A stretch of 64,000 nt of DNA from an uncultured Lentisphaerota bacterium (GCA_903896925.1 CAITZM010000013.1:82500-146499), one strand, 5' to 3'. Shown: positions 32,717-43,958, numbered from the stretch's first letter. Notes: a model not told the origin generated them from the sequence alone. Numbers and translations: made by a program.

Positions 32717-33034
32717 ATGATCCGCTTGGCTTGCGAGCAGCAGCACGCCCAGACGAAGGGGCAGCTCTGCGCGGGCTGTGCCCACCTGTTGGCCTACGCC
32801 AGCGAGCGCATCGCCCGCTGCCCCCATGGCGAGACCAAGCCCACCTGTCGCAACTGCCCCATCCATTGTTATCGGCCTGACGAGCGGGCCCAGATCACGG
32901 ACGTGATGAAATTCGCCGGCCCGCGCCTGCTGGCCGGCGGCGATCCGGACGCGCTCAAGCACTTGTTCCTCGCGCGGAAGACGGTGGCCGCGAGGCCGGA
33001 GCCTCCTGCTGGCGAAGGTGCCTTGGGCAAGTAG
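32717..33034 (+). CDS. ygbA: YgbA-like nitrous-oxide-stimulated promoter family protein (PF11756)
   Basis: A 105-residue protein as read from the ATG at 32717. Conserved Cys/His pattern: MIRLACEQQHAQTKGQLCAG, AHLLAYASERIARCPHGETK, PTCRNCPIHCYRPDERAQI and MKFAGPRLLAGGDPDALKHL. Family members are NO-responsive and support growth under nitrosative stress in enterobacteria. Residues upstream of the ATG (SSLIER before MIRLAC) look family-like, and CTG at 32654 overlaps the ahbB stop (CTGA), so translation may begin there and add 21 residues. Its position in a cluster with hcp fits the function. Confidence 0.85.
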   Translation: MIRLACEQQHAQTKGQLCAGCAHLLAYASERIARCPHGETKPTCRNCPIHCYRPDERAQITDVMKFAGPRLLAGGDPDALKHLFLARKTVAARPEPPAGEGALGK

Positions 33035-33233
33035 CACTGGGTGCGCTGTGCCTTTTTACGTTTATCGTTCTCCCTTGTGTGGGCAGCTTGAGGGCGCAAC
33101 CTTGGGATGGGTTTCTTGATTTATTTCCAGCATAAGCTATTTTCCGCTCTCATGATGGGTAATCAATAATGAACAGGGTCGCCCAAGGTGTCCGGTGCCG
33201 CTTGGCGATCTAAAAGAATCAAGGGAGAAGCTC

Positions 33234-34520
33234 ATGTCAACAACTGCATCTACAGCCCCGTGCCGTTGGTTATGGCAGATCGGTCTGGCGTGGGGCTGTT
33301 CGGTCGGGCCGTTGGTCGCCCAAAGCTACTCGACTGACCCGCTCGCCGATTACACGTCGAGCCGCCTTCCCCCTACGAATACCCCGGCGGTCGTGACTGC
33401 CCCTGCCTCTGCAGCGAAGCCGCCCCCGCCACCGCGCTTCCGTACTTTTGCGGATTTTGCCGCGCCGGACCAGCTGGGGCTCGCCCTCCAGTTGGATGCG
33501 ATGGGCAAGAGCCCCGGCACCGATCTTGCGGGCGTTTTGGACATGCTGTCCCGGCTGCCTGCCGATCAGGTCGGCCCGGCCTTGGGTCAGCTGTCGCCCG
33601 CCGGCTACGATGCCGCTACGGCCGCGGCGGTGGACGCCGCGCACCGGCATCTGGGCCTGGTTGCCGGCTATATCGAGAACAGCGTGGCCGAGGATGTCGG
33701 CCCTTGGTCCTTGTGGGCTGTCGGCATCAATGGCTCCGCGGATGGTCCGCAGGCCGACTCCACCAGCCGCACCGCCGGCGGTGCCGGGGGCGGCGATTAT
33801 CATTTCGGCCGGAATATCCGGTTCGGCTTTGCCTTCGGCTATACGCACTCCACCATCACCCAGCCCGGCAACGCGTCGCACGGCCAGATGGACGCCGTCA
33901 ACTACGGCAGCTATCTCACGTGGAAGTTTGCCCAAGGCTATGTCGAGGCCATCTTCAGCATGGTCGAAGAAAGCTTCACCGACCAGCGGGAGATCAATCT
34001 CGGTCAGCTTGACCGCATGGCCACGTCGCAGCACGATGGTCGCGGCGGCAGCGGCTACCTCGGCACCGGCTATGACCTGACCTTGGCCGGCCTGCGCCTG
34101 CGCCCCAACGCGGCGTTGGAATACGGCCGGTTTCATCAGCAGGCCTTCACCGAAACCGGCGCGGGCAGCCTCAACCTGGCCATTGACGACCAGACCGATG
34201 ATTCCCTGCAAAGTCACGTGGGCCTCCGCGCCGACTACGACCTGCCGCTCCCCGGCATCAAGCTGACTCCGCGCGCCACGGTGGCGTGGGGCCATCAATT
34301 CAACACCGACCCTCGCACCCTGCAGGCCCGCTTCGCCCAGGGCGGCACGGATACGTTCACCGTGCATGGTTCGCCCGGCACGGCCGATGGCCTGGAGACG
34401 AGCGCCGGTTTTTCGGCCGCCTGCTTCGGGGTGAACCTCTACGCCGATTACGCGCTCACCTTCGCCGGCAGTTCCGGCATGGCCCACAGCTTGCAAGCCG
34501 GCCTCTGGACAAAGTTCTGA
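33234..34520 (+). CDS. Autotransporter-barrel outer membrane protein with short passenger
   Basis: A 428-residue protein. AAGGGAGAAG precedes the ATG at 33234. Signal peptide up to about residue 32 (VGPLVAQ). A Pro/Ala-rich stretch (NTPAVVTAPASAAKPPPPPR) and about 80 residues of passenger follow. From about residue 180 it shows beta strands with alternating hydrophobics: FGRNIRFGFAFGYTHSTITQ, YGSYLTWKFAQGYVEAIFSM, LRLRPNAALEYGRFHQQAF, and the C-terminal LQAGLWTKF ending in Phe. This matches the autotransporter beta-domain family. Its cargo or role is unknown; it may be an adhesin remnant or a porin-like barrel. Confidence 0.82.
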   Translation: MSTTASTAPCRWLWQIGLAWGCSVGPLVAQSYSTDPLADYTSSRLPPTNTPAVVTAPASAAKPPPPPRFRTFADFAAPDQLGLALQLDAMGKSPGTDLAGVLDMLSRLPADQVGPALGQLSPAGYDAATAAAVDAAHRHLGLVAGYIENSVAEDVGPWSLWAVGINGSADGPQADSTSRTAGGAGGGDYHFGRNIRFGFAFGYTHSTITQPGNASHGQMDAVNYGSYLTWKFAQGYVEAIFSMVEESFTDQREINLGQLDRMATSQHDGRGGSGYLGTGYDLTLAGLRLRPNAALEYGRFHQQAFTETGAGSLNLAIDDQTDDSLQSHVGLRADYDLPLPGIKLTPRATVAWGHQFNTDPRTLQARFAQGGTDTFTVHGSPGTADGLETSAGFSAACFGVNLYADYALTFAGSSGMAHSLQAGLWTKF

Positions 34521-34591
34521 GGTGCGTAGCCCCCCGCCGGTCCATCGTCCTGGCTGAGTTGCCAGGCGCTTAGCCTCCGTGTCTGTGCAGG

Positions 34592-34622
34592 GGTAGGGCG
34601 ACGCCTCCGGCGGAGCCGCTAC
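34592..34622. repeat. Dispersed GTAGGGCG...GGCGGAGCCGCTAC repeat in the pre-clpB spacer
   Basis: GGTAGGGCGACGCCTCCGGC then GGAGCCGCTAC, relative of the palindromes at 61174-61234 and 63115-63163. The rest of 34521-34786 shows nothing I can name apart from the clpB ribosome site (CTGGAGAA at about 34771). Confidence 0.6.
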
Positions 34623-34786
34623 AACAGATAAGTCAGCAGAGCTTCAGCGGCCTGCGCCCTGCATCATGGTCTGCACGCCAGCAACGACCGGCCCTGAATT
34701 TGGGGCGCCCCACGCCGCCGCGCCTTGAACATTTCCATCGCAACGCGGTCCAACCGGTGTAAACTGCGCGCTGGAGAATTTGAACC

Positions 34787-37414
<2,628 letters not shown>

Positions 37415-37424
37415 CGGGAGATAG

Positions 37425-38729
37425 TTGGGCTGGACTATGAGGACTGCGCCAAGCGTTGCGGTGAGGGCTACACTCGCACGGCTCATGCTCGCGGTTGTTT
37501 TGGCGAGTATGGTTGGTTGTTTGTCGCTGCGCCGTCCTAATGCTGACGCCAGCAAAGCGGACGCGGATATTGCTCAATTCGCCAAGCACAAGCAGGCGCA
37601 AATGCTGAGGCTTGCGAAGAAGCGGAATATCCTTGTGGCCCCGGAATTTAAGACATTGATGGAGGCTGCTTGCCGTGCTGATTGGATTACAGTTTCCAAC
37701 GTGTTCGAAAATGCCAGTATGCGGAGCGGATGGCGCCACAGCCCTGGCTACGATCCAGCCATTGCGAATGAGTTATGGGCGCCGGTGCAGGAGACCTATG
37801 GAGCATTCAATCTGGTCAAAGAGTTTCATCCAGATAATCTGGTGCGCTATCGCGAGGACTTGCTCGAAAAACTGCCTGCCGGAAGTGTGTTATTTGCGGG
37901 TACTGATTCAGGAAGGTTTCTAGGCACATTCTTCCTTGATGCGCAAAAGGCACAAGGCATCACCCTGATCACGCAGAACGGTTTGGTGGTGCCGGCTTAC
38001 ATGGATTATCTGCAAGACACTCTTGCCTACATCCGGCTGCCAAGTCCGGACGAGGCCAACGCCGCCTATCGATGGTACATGGAAGAAATTCGAGCCGGCC
38101 GGGTTCACGATGAGGGTGCGAAAATTGAGGATGGAAGGATTTGTGTCGAGGGCGTCGCCGGAGTGATGGCCATCAACAGCCAACTGGCCCGTTGGATTTT
38201 TGAGCACAACAACGACAAGCATAGCTTCTTCGTCGAGGAGAGTTATGTGTTGCCGTGGATGTATCCGTATCTGTCCCCCTACGGTGTCCTTATGCGGCTC
38301 GACAAACAACCCGTGTCCACGCCGCAAGATGATCCGGTGAAATGGCAGAGGATGATCGGTGACGACTTTGTCTTTTGGGCCAAGATTTCCAGCCGGTTCT
38401 GCGAGCGGCCTGAGCTGTGGGCGGATGTCTTTGCGCGGAATACCTACAGCAAGATGCGCTCGGCCATAGCCGGTCTTTATGAATATCGCGGCTTCGTAAA
38501 CGCCGCCGAAGATGCTTATAAACAGGCTGTGCGGCTAGCGCCCGCGATGCCCGAGGCATCCTTTCGTTTGGCTAATCTCTACATGCGCCTAAATCGGTCC
38601 GATCAAGCGATTCGCACGCTCCGGCAGTTGGAGGAATGTTTCCCGGCCGGCGACCCGCGCGTTACACTCACGCGCGACGCCATCAAGCAGTTCGAGGCTG
38701 CGCCTCGCTTGACTGCACCAGTGAAATAG
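37425..38729 (+). CDS. Lipoprotein with C-terminal TPR, unknown function
   Basis: Length 434 residues from the TTG at 37425, which has GGGAG 4-5 bases upstream. An ATG at 37437 (MRTAPSVAVRATLARLMLAV) lacks a nearby site but gives a cleaner signal peptide. A lipobox-like MVGC follows. The middle (AFNLVKEFHPDNLVRYREDL, FAGTDSGRFLGTFFLDAQKA, LVVPAYMDYLQDTLAYIRLP) has a beta-alpha character of unknown fold. Residues about 345-425 form TPR-like repeats (IAGLYEYRGFVNAAEDAYKQ, MPEASFRLANLYMRLNRSDQ). Lower GC than clpB. Conserved hypothetical. Confidence 0.85.
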   Translation: MGWTMRTAPSVAVRATLARLMLAVVLASMVGCLSLRRPNADASKADADIAQFAKHKQAQMLRLAKKRNILVAPEFKTLMEAACRADWITVSNVFENASMRSGWRHSPGYDPAIANELWAPVQETYGAFNLVKEFHPDNLVRYREDLLEKLPAGSVLFAGTDSGRFLGTFFLDAQKAQGITLITQNGLVVPAYMDYLQDTLAYIRLPSPDEANAAYRWYMEEIRAGRVHDEGAKIEDGRICVEGVAGVMAINSQLARWIFEHNNDKHSFFVEESYVLPWMYPYLSPYGVLMRLDKQPVSTPQDDPVKWQRMIGDDFVFWAKISSRFCERPELWADVFARNTYSKMRSAIAGLYEYRGFVNAAEDAYKQAVRLAPAMPEASFRLANLYMRLNRSDQAIRTLRQLEECFPAGDPRVTLTRDAIKQFEAAPRLTAPVK

Positions 38730-38831
38730 ATGCCGTTACCGCCAGCGTTGGGCCCAAACTCCGCGCGGAATTGCAGCTCACGGTGGAGAAGCGTGGTTGA
38801 CCAAACCGCGAAATGGGGCTATAGGGGTTTC

Positions 38832-39149
38832 ATGATTGCGTTGGATGACATCAAGCGCACTGCGAGGCAATTAGGCGAGGCCGCCCATGCCGAACGTGTA
38901 ATCCTGTTCGGCTCCTATGCGCGCGGTGAGGCCGGCGCGAACAGCGACGTGGACCTGCTGATCGTCGCCGAGAGCGACCAGCCGCGCTTCAAGCGCAGTC
39001 GCGTGCTCTACCAAACCCTCCGGCCCTATCCGTTCGCGATGGATTTGCTGGTCTATACGCCGCAGGAATTCGATCAGGCGCGGCGCATGCCTCTGTCCTT
39101 CGTCTCCACGGTGCTGCGGGAAGGCAAGACGGTCTATGCCCGGGGATAG
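38832..39149 (+). CDS. MNT-type nucleotidyltransferase (antitoxin of a HEPN/MNT pair)
   Basis: A 105-residue protein. AGGGG lies 4 bases before the ATG at 38832; the longer upstream frame is unlikely. The pol-beta motif is intact: ILFGSYARGEAGANSDVDLL, with G-S-x(n)-D-x-D. Later residues include MDLLVYTPQEFD. In type VII toxin-antitoxin systems such a MNT protein adds AMP to the HEPN partner to silence it. The ORF overlaps the HEPN gene by 14 bases. Confidence 0.9.
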   Translation: MIALDDIKRTARQLGEAAHAERVILFGSYARGEAGANSDVDLLIVAESDQPRFKRSRVLYQTLRPYPFAMDLLVYTPQEFDQARRMPLSFVSTVLREGKTVYARG

Positions 39150-39543
39150 CGAACTGGCCCGGCAATGGCTCGCCAAGGCGCGCAGCGATTTGCTGAACGC
39201 CGATAACAATCTGCGGTCCGAAGAAGTGCCGTTCGATACGGTGTGTTTCCACTGCCAGCAAGCCGCCGAAAAAATGCTCAAGGCCTGGCTGGTGGCGCAG
39301 GGTCAAAACTATCCCCTGACGCATGATCTGCTGGCGTTGCTGGAAAGAATTCTGCCGCTGAGCCCGGAAGCCGAGCCGCTGCGCGCAAGGCTGGCGCTGC
39401 TCATGCCCTACGCCGTCGAAATACGTTATCCCGATGACTGGTTCATGCCTTCGCGTGCCGACGCCGAGGAAGCGCGGCGTGCCGCCGGCGAGGTGTTGGA
39501 GTGGCTTAAGCGGCTCCTGCCGCCGCTCTTTGGCCCGGCCTGA
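39136..39543 (+). CDS. HEPN domain protein (toxin of the HEPN/MNT pair)
   Basis: A 135-residue all-helical protein. WLAKARSDLLNADNNL, DTVCFHCQQAAEKMLKAWLV and YPLTHDLLALLERILPL are typical HEPN helices. RYPDDWFMPSRADAEEARRA near residue 95 is characteristic of this HEPN subgroup. I do not see the RX4-6H RNase motif of minimal toxins, so RNase activity is uncertain. Downstream and overlapping the MNT gene: a two-gene toxin-antitoxin-type module. Confidence 0.88.
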   Translation: MPGDSELARQWLAKARSDLLNADNNLRSEEVPFDTVCFHCQQAAEKMLKAWLVAQGQNYPLTHDLLALLERILPLSPEAEPLRARLALLMPYAVEIRYPDDWFMPSRADAEEARRAAGEVLEWLKRLLPPLFGPA

Positions 39544-39583
39544 CGTGGCGCGCAACTTAATTTTCTATAAAAAAGCTGGACGG

Positions 39584-39615
39584 CGGGGCGGGGATTGCGT
39601 ATGAATCCCGCCCCG
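39584..39615 (+). promoter_or_regulatory. Leader hairpin upstream of rpmI
   Basis: CGGGGCGGGGAT (39584-39595) pairs with ATCCCGCCCCG (39605-39615) around a 9-base loop with one bulged G. It sits 46 bases before the rpmI start, and upstream is an AT-rich stretch (TTAATTTTCTATAAAAAAG at about 39557-39575) that could hold a promoter. It may be an autogenous L20-type control element; no T-run follows. Confidence 0.5.
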
Positions 39616-39661
39616 TGCGCAGGCCGCAGGTGCGGCCGCGCGTGGAAGAACGGAGTTTCCC

Positions 39662-39865
39662 ATGGCTAAGAAAGTGAAACATAAAACGCGCAAGTGCTTG
39701 GCGAAGCGCTTCAAGAAGACGAAGAACGGCAAGGTGCTGTTCCGCAAGGCCAGCCGCGGCCATCTGCTGTCCGGCAAGACCCGCAAGCGCAAACGCCAGC
39801 TGCGCAAAGGCGGCCAGCTCGGCCCCGCCGACCACGCCCGTATCGTCCACCAACTGCCTCTCTAA
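39662..39865 (+). CDS. rpmI: 50S ribosomal protein L35
   Basis: A 67-residue basic protein: MAKKVKHKTRKCLAKRFKKT at the start and HLLSGKTRKRKRQLRKGGQL as the core L35 motif. Normal length. CGGAG lies 8-12 bases before the ATG. Followed 22 bases later by rplT. The usual infC gene does not precede it here; a HEPN/MNT pair does. Confidence 0.97.
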   Translation: MAKKVKHKTRKCLAKRFKKTKNGKVLFRKASRGHLLSGKTRKRKRQLRKGGQLGPADHARIVHQLPL

Positions 39866-39887
39866 GGTTTAGCAAAGGAATCCGACC

Positions 39888-40244
39888 ATGCCTCGAGCAA
39901 CAAACGCCCCCGCTTCCCGCGAACGCCGCAAACGCCGCTTGGACGCTGCCAAGGGTTTCCGCGGCAGCCGCAGCAAACTGTTCCGCCAGGCCACGGAGGC
40001 CGTTGACCGCGCGATGGTCATGGCCACGGTGCACCGCCGGAAACGGAAAATCGATTACCGCCAGCTGTGGATCATGCGCCTGACCAGCGCCTGCGCGAAG
40101 CTCGGCATGCGCTACAGCCGGTTCATCGAAGGCCTGACCAAGGCCAGCGTCAAGCTGAACCGCAAGATGCTTTCCGAGATTTCCATCCACGATCCGAAGG
40201 GCTTCGAGAGCCTCGTGACCTTGGCGAAGTCGAAGATCGCCTGA
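39888..40244 (+). CDS. rplT: 50S ribosomal protein L20
   Basis: A 118-residue protein, the usual L20 length. MPRATNAPASRERRKRRLDA, AKGFRGSRSKLFRQATEAVD, and the core YRQLWIMRLTSACAKLGMRY, followed by RFIEGLTKASVKLNRKMLSE. AAAGGA precedes the start. L20 is needed for early 50S assembly and in other bacteria represses its own operon. Strong terminator 22 bases after the stop. Confidence 0.98.
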   Translation: MPRATNAPASRERRKRRLDAAKGFRGSRSKLFRQATEAVDRAMVMATVHRRKRKIDYRQLWIMRLTSACAKLGMRYSRFIEGLTKASVKLNRKMLSEISIHDPKGFESLVTLAKSKIA

Positions 40245-40265
40245 TCGCGGAAGCAACGCAGCAGC

Positions 40266-40306
40266 AGCCGGTTTTCCAAACCTTGGAAAACCGGCTGTTT
40301 GTTTTT
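40266..40306 (+). terminator. Terminator of the rpmI-rplT operon
   Basis: A perfect 14-bp stem (AGCCGGTTTTCCAA at 40266-40279, TTGGAAAACCGGCT at 40283-40296) with loop ACC, followed by GTTTGTTTTT. The inner half is the TTCCAA...TTGGAA palindrome seen at 17880 and 31614, so this repeat family can serve as a terminator. Confidence 0.9.
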
Positions 40307-40494
40307 CCCGGGCCGGGATCGAATCCAGCGCGGGCGCCGGCGGGGTGGGGCGAGCCGTGCCGGTCCACCGCAGGCCCGGGCGCAGGGCGGGGCCCTCGCG
40401 CGTTCGTGCGATAGACTTGCTCGCCGGGCGTGATATATATGGGCACGTTGACAGTGAGAGCGCAACGGGCGCTCGACATGGAAGGGAACCGAAG

Positions 40495-42012
40495 ATGAAA
40501 AAGTTATTGCTGATCGCGAGCACGGTGGCGCTGGGCGCGGGCCTGGCCAACGCCTACGTCCTGTTCAAGGGTGATGGCTCCGACGAACCCGGGTTCGTGG
40601 CGCCCCAGCAGGGCGGTCCCCCGCCGCCGCCGCCGGCCCACATCGCGTCCGCCGAGACCTATGTGCCGTATCCTGGTCCCCCGGCCGCCCCGATGGCGCG
40701 CTCCGAGAAGAAGAACCCTCCGAACCCGCCGGTCCTGTTCTGCAAGCTGAAATCCCCCCAGGGTCCGCTGGACTGGGCCGCACGTCCCAACGACCTGAAT
40801 AACCTGCTCAAGAGCATGAAGGGCATGCTCAACGTCAACTTCTCGATGGAAGCCCGCGACCTGGCGGAGATTGACACCAATCCGGAGAAGAACCCGATCC
40901 TCTATCGCACGGGCCACTTCCACTTCCAGCACACGGAGGCGGAACGCAAGCGGCTGCGCGATTACCTGCTCAACGGCGGGATGATCATCTATGACGCCGG
41001 CATGGGCTCGCTGCCGTTCTACAACTCCGCGAAGGAAGAGCTCGCCGCGATCTTCCCCGAAGTCCCGACGCAGCGCTTGAGCGCCGATCATCCGATCTTC
41101 CACTCCTACTACGACGTCGACCAGGTCCAGTACCGCGCCGGTGTCCGCAAGGCCGGCTACAAGAACAACGATCCGTGGCTCGAAGGCGTGACGATCGACT
41201 GCCGCACCGTCGCCGTCGTGTCGCGCTTCGGCATGGGCGTCGGCTGGGACGCGGTCAACGACGAGGCGATCCAGGGCTATTCGGTCGAGTCCGCGCAGAA
41301 GCTCGGCATCAACCTGGTCTCCTACGCCACCGCCCAGCGCGCGTGGGCCAAGTCGCTCGCGCATGCGATGGCGTTGACCGACGCCAGCGCCACGACCGCC
41401 GGCAAGGTTGCGCTCGTGCAGGTGATCTATGACGGCGAATGGAAGACCCGGCACAAGGGCCTGACCATCCTCCTGCACCAGTTCAACCAGAAGACCGAGA
41501 TCCCGGTGAAGTTCAATCTCGCGGAGCGCAAGCTGTCCGACCAGCGCATCTTCGACTCGCCGGTGCTCTACATGACCGGCCACGAGAACTTCCAGCTCTC
41601 CGCGACGGAAGTCGCGAACCTGCGCCGGTATCTCCAGAACGGCGGCCTGCTCTTCGCCGAGGCCTGCTGCGGCCGCAAAGCCTTCGACGTCGCCTTCCAT
41701 CGCGAGATGGCCAAGGTGCTGCCCGAGACGGCGCTGACCGCGCTGCCGGCCACCGCGCCGCTGTTCGCGATGCCCAACAAGATCGCCAGTGTCGGCATCA
41801 CCCCCGCGCTCATGGCGCAGATGGGCAACCGCTCCATGATCGAGCCCAAGGTCGAGTGCGCGGATATCAAGGGCCACCACAGCATCATCTACAGCCCGTA
41901 CGGCCTGGCCGGCGGCTGGGAGATGTCGCAGAGCCCCTACGGCTACAGCTATGACGAAGCCGGCTCGATGGCGCTTGGCGAGAACATCCTGCTCTACGCC
42001 GTCACGCAGTAA
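40495..42012 (+). CDS. Secreted protein with two DUF4159 domains
   Basis: A 505-residue exported protein. AAGGGA precedes the ATG at 40495; signal peptide KKLLLIASTVALGAGLANA. A Pro-rich linker (GGPPPPPPAHI) follows. Two DUF4159-like domains: residues about 75-310 (LLKSMKGMLNVNFSMEARDL, LYRTGHFHFQHTEAERKRLR, LLNGGMIIYDAG) and about 350-505 (LVQVIYDGEWKTRHKGLTIL, LYMTGHENFQLSATEVANLR, LQNGGLLFAEACCGRK). The parallel motifs show internal duplication; single-copy DUF4159 is the usual form. The domain is often found near MoxR and DUF58 in envelope or Bat operons, but those are absent here. Function unknown. A palindromic terminator follows. Confidence 0.88.
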   Translation: MKKLLLIASTVALGAGLANAYVLFKGDGSDEPGFVAPQQGGPPPPPPAHIASAETYVPYPGPPAAPMARSEKKNPPNPPVLFCKLKSPQGPLDWAARPNDLNNLLKSMKGMLNVNFSMEARDLAEIDTNPEKNPILYRTGHFHFQHTEAERKRLRDYLLNGGMIIYDAGMGSLPFYNSAKEELAAIFPEVPTQRLSADHPIFHSYYDVDQVQYRAGVRKAGYKNNDPWLEGVTIDCRTVAVVSRFGMGVGWDAVNDEAIQGYSVESAQKLGINLVSYATAQRAWAKSLAHAMALTDASATTAGKVALVQVIYDGEWKTRHKGLTILLHQFNQKTEIPVKFNLAERKLSDQRIFDSPVLYMTGHENFQLSATEVANLRRYLQNGGLLFAEACCGRKAFDVAFHREMAKVLPETALTALPATAPLFAMPNKIASVGITPALMAQMGNRSMIEPKVECADIKGHHSIIYSPYGLAGGWEMSQSPYGYSYDEAGSMALGENILLYAVTQ

Positions 42013-42032
42013 CGCGACGTTCGTCCGACTTG

Positions 42033-42068
42033 AATCCGCCGGCGGAAATTTCCGCCGGCGGATTTTTT
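42033..42068 (+). terminator. Terminator of the DUF4159 gene
   Basis: AATCCGCCGGCGGAAA (42033-42048) is followed directly by its exact complement TTTCCGCCGGCGGATT (42049-42064), then TTTT. A 32-base perfect palindrome. Confidence 0.92.
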
Positions 42069-42614
42069 GCAATATGACGGCCACGGTCTGCGATGGTCAT
42101 GGAGGCGGGCTGGGGTAGTGTGCCTCAAATTGTTGCTTGGAGCGTTTCCTTTACACCTGTAGACCAGGTGCTCCCGCGACAACGTGGTGTCAGATGCGCG
42201 CTTCGTGGAAGCGGCCTCCGGCCGCTTTCCTGAGGAGGTCGGCCTGTCCCGCGAAGCGCTGAGGCGAAGAGGGGAGGCCGCATCTACAGGCAGGCCGAGG
42301 CCGCCGTATCTGTTCAGGAAAGCGCTAGGGTTCGCGGGTCGGCAAGCTGCGCCCATAAGGCGGATTAGATTGTAGCCGCGTTGGTCAAAACGCGGCCGGT
42401 GCGTTCGAATGCGGTATGTGAGAAAGCTTGCGGAGTGAGCACGCGCAAGCACCGCATTTTTTGAATGCAGCAACAGGCGAATGACGCCGCTCTTCCGTAG
42501 CCGCGTTCGTGAGAACGCGGCCCGCAGGCCCCTTCAAGGAACTCAGGCGGGCGGAAACGTAACCGGCGAAGTTCGCATCACGCTTGGGCGGGCCGCTTGC
42601 AGCACGGTCGTTGC
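42069..42614. repeat. Palindromic-repeat spacer
   Basis: About 545 bases without a credible gene. TGTAGCCGCGTTGGTCAAAA then CGCGGCCGG (42371-42399) and CCGTAGCCGCGTTCGTGAGA then ACGCGGCC (42495-42522) are two copies of one hairpin element, GTAGCCGCGTT...AACGCGGC. A longer imperfect palindrome lies at about 42200-42330 (GAAGCGGCCTCCGGCCGCTT). Confidence 0.65.
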
Positions 42615-43718
42615 TCAGACTCGCCCGGAAGTCCGCATGAGCAGGAGCGAGAGTTGGGCGGCGTGGGAGAGAACGGCTGAACTGCCCCGCAGCCTGTACG
42701 AGCTGAGGTTGCGGCTTGCGACCGACGCGGCGAGTTGGGCGTCGGTGGGCCCGCCCTGCGTCGGATACGCGGGCTTCTCAAGCTCGGCCCAACTCGTCAC
42801 CGTCACAACCCGTCCGTAACTATAGATGCAACTGGGCGCTTTGCGCCGGACGGTCGGGCTCAACCTGTCGCTGGTGGCAGCCGGCGCCGAGGCTTCGAGC
42901 GGATCGGCCGGCACGATATCAAAAGCCAGGAACGTGCCGGAACGCCGCCAGTAGCCGAGCAGGCAGGAAAACAACAGGCTGCCCAGCACACCCGCTTGCG
43001 CCGTGGCGCGGTGCGTCTGCGCTGCGGTCGGCTCCGCCGCCGGCAGCACCGAGGCGACCGAGGCGACGCGCGCCGCGGCCAGTTCCAGATCGTAGAGGGG
43101 CAGCGCGCTGGCCGGGCTCATGCTCCGCTGCAGGAAAGAGAGCTTGATGCCCTCATAGTTGGAGCCATCAAAAGCACTCACCGTCTTCGCGTGCAGGCCT
43201 TCTTTGACGAGCATGTAGCTGCCCTCTTCGCAGACCACATCGCCTTCAGCCCAGTCGGTCGGACGTTGCTGCAACTGGCCATCGTAATAGAAGGAACGCG
43301 TGCCCAGCGCCTGCGAACCGGCCGAGGGCGCGTCGCGCAGGGGCAGTGCCCCCTGCGGTCCAGCAAACTGCAACTTGGCCTCGAACTCTCCGGCAGGGAG
43401 ATGATCAGGACGGTCCGTACGGCCTGGTACCGCAGCTTCGTTAAGTTGGGCGCGCAGTTCGGGCCAGGGACTCAATCCGAGCGGGCGGATCGGCTGTTGA
43501 CCATGGGCCGGCTGCGCCAAGCTCAGATTGCGCTCGTGTGTCCGCCTGGTCTCGCCAACGCTGATGACATTGGCCGGGACCTGCAGCATCCCGAGCGTCA
43601 TGAGCGCCAGCAGGGCGGCGCTCCCCGCACGGGTGCTCCCGCGCACGGACCCGGCCGCCTGCTCGGCATGGCGACTCAATTTCGAAACTATATAAAGCAC
43701 TCTCGCTGTCATGTACAT
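42615..43718 (-). CDS. Hypothetical protein with two hydrophobic segments (weak)
   Basis: An open frame of 367 residues from the ATG at 43718 (MYMTARVLYIVSKLSRHAEQ). A hydrophobic part AALLALMTLGMLQVPANVIS near residue 37 and another LGSLLFSCLLGYWRRSGTFL near 264 could be membrane segments. In between, SYMLVKEGLHAKTVSAFDGS, then YEGIKLSFLQR, has the look of a real folded region. Amino-acid usage is otherwise typical of a GC-rich open frame, and the opposite strand is also open over most of the length. No family recognised. Confidence 0.5.
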   Translation of the reverse strand: MYMTARVLYIVSKLSRHAEQAAGSVRGSTRAGSAALLALMTLGMLQVPANVISVGETRRTHERNLSLAQPAHGQQPIRPLGLSPWPELRAQLNEAAVPGRTDRPDHLPAGEFEAKLQFAGPQGALPLRDAPSAGSQALGTRSFYYDGQLQQRPTDWAEGDVVCEEGSYMLVKEGLHAKTVSAFDGSNYEGIKLSFLQRSMSPASALPLYDLELAAARVASVASVLPAAEPTAAQTHRATAQAGVLGSLLFSCLLGYWRRSGTFLAFDIVPADPLEASAPAATSDRLSPTVRRKAPSCIYSYGRVVTVTSWAELEKPAYPTQGGPTDAQLAASVASRNLSSYRLRGSSAVLSHAAQLSLLLMRTSGRV

Positions 43719-43958
43719 CCGCTTCGTTGTCTTGCTTCGCTGCTTACTACAGGCCCCTTGGGCTGGGGCTATGGTTGCAAGGCGGATGCGTAGAGCCAAC
43801 CGGTATATCTACTCTTTTTTGAGTAGAGACAGGCTCGTGCTCTTCGCCAGTCCTCAGCTTGTCCGGGAGCGTCTGCGCCGCTGGAAACCCAGCGTGGGCC
43901 AGCAAAGTTCAAGGCCGGCCCCACCGGGGTGAGCGTGGCACCATGCTGCGCTCAGGGT

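Noticed and set aside
42735..43793. 352-residue plus-strand frame opposite the weak minus-strand hypothetical
   Set aside because: Arg/Gly-rich with no hydrophobic pattern; the minus-strand frame has better membrane-like segments, though it too is uncertain.
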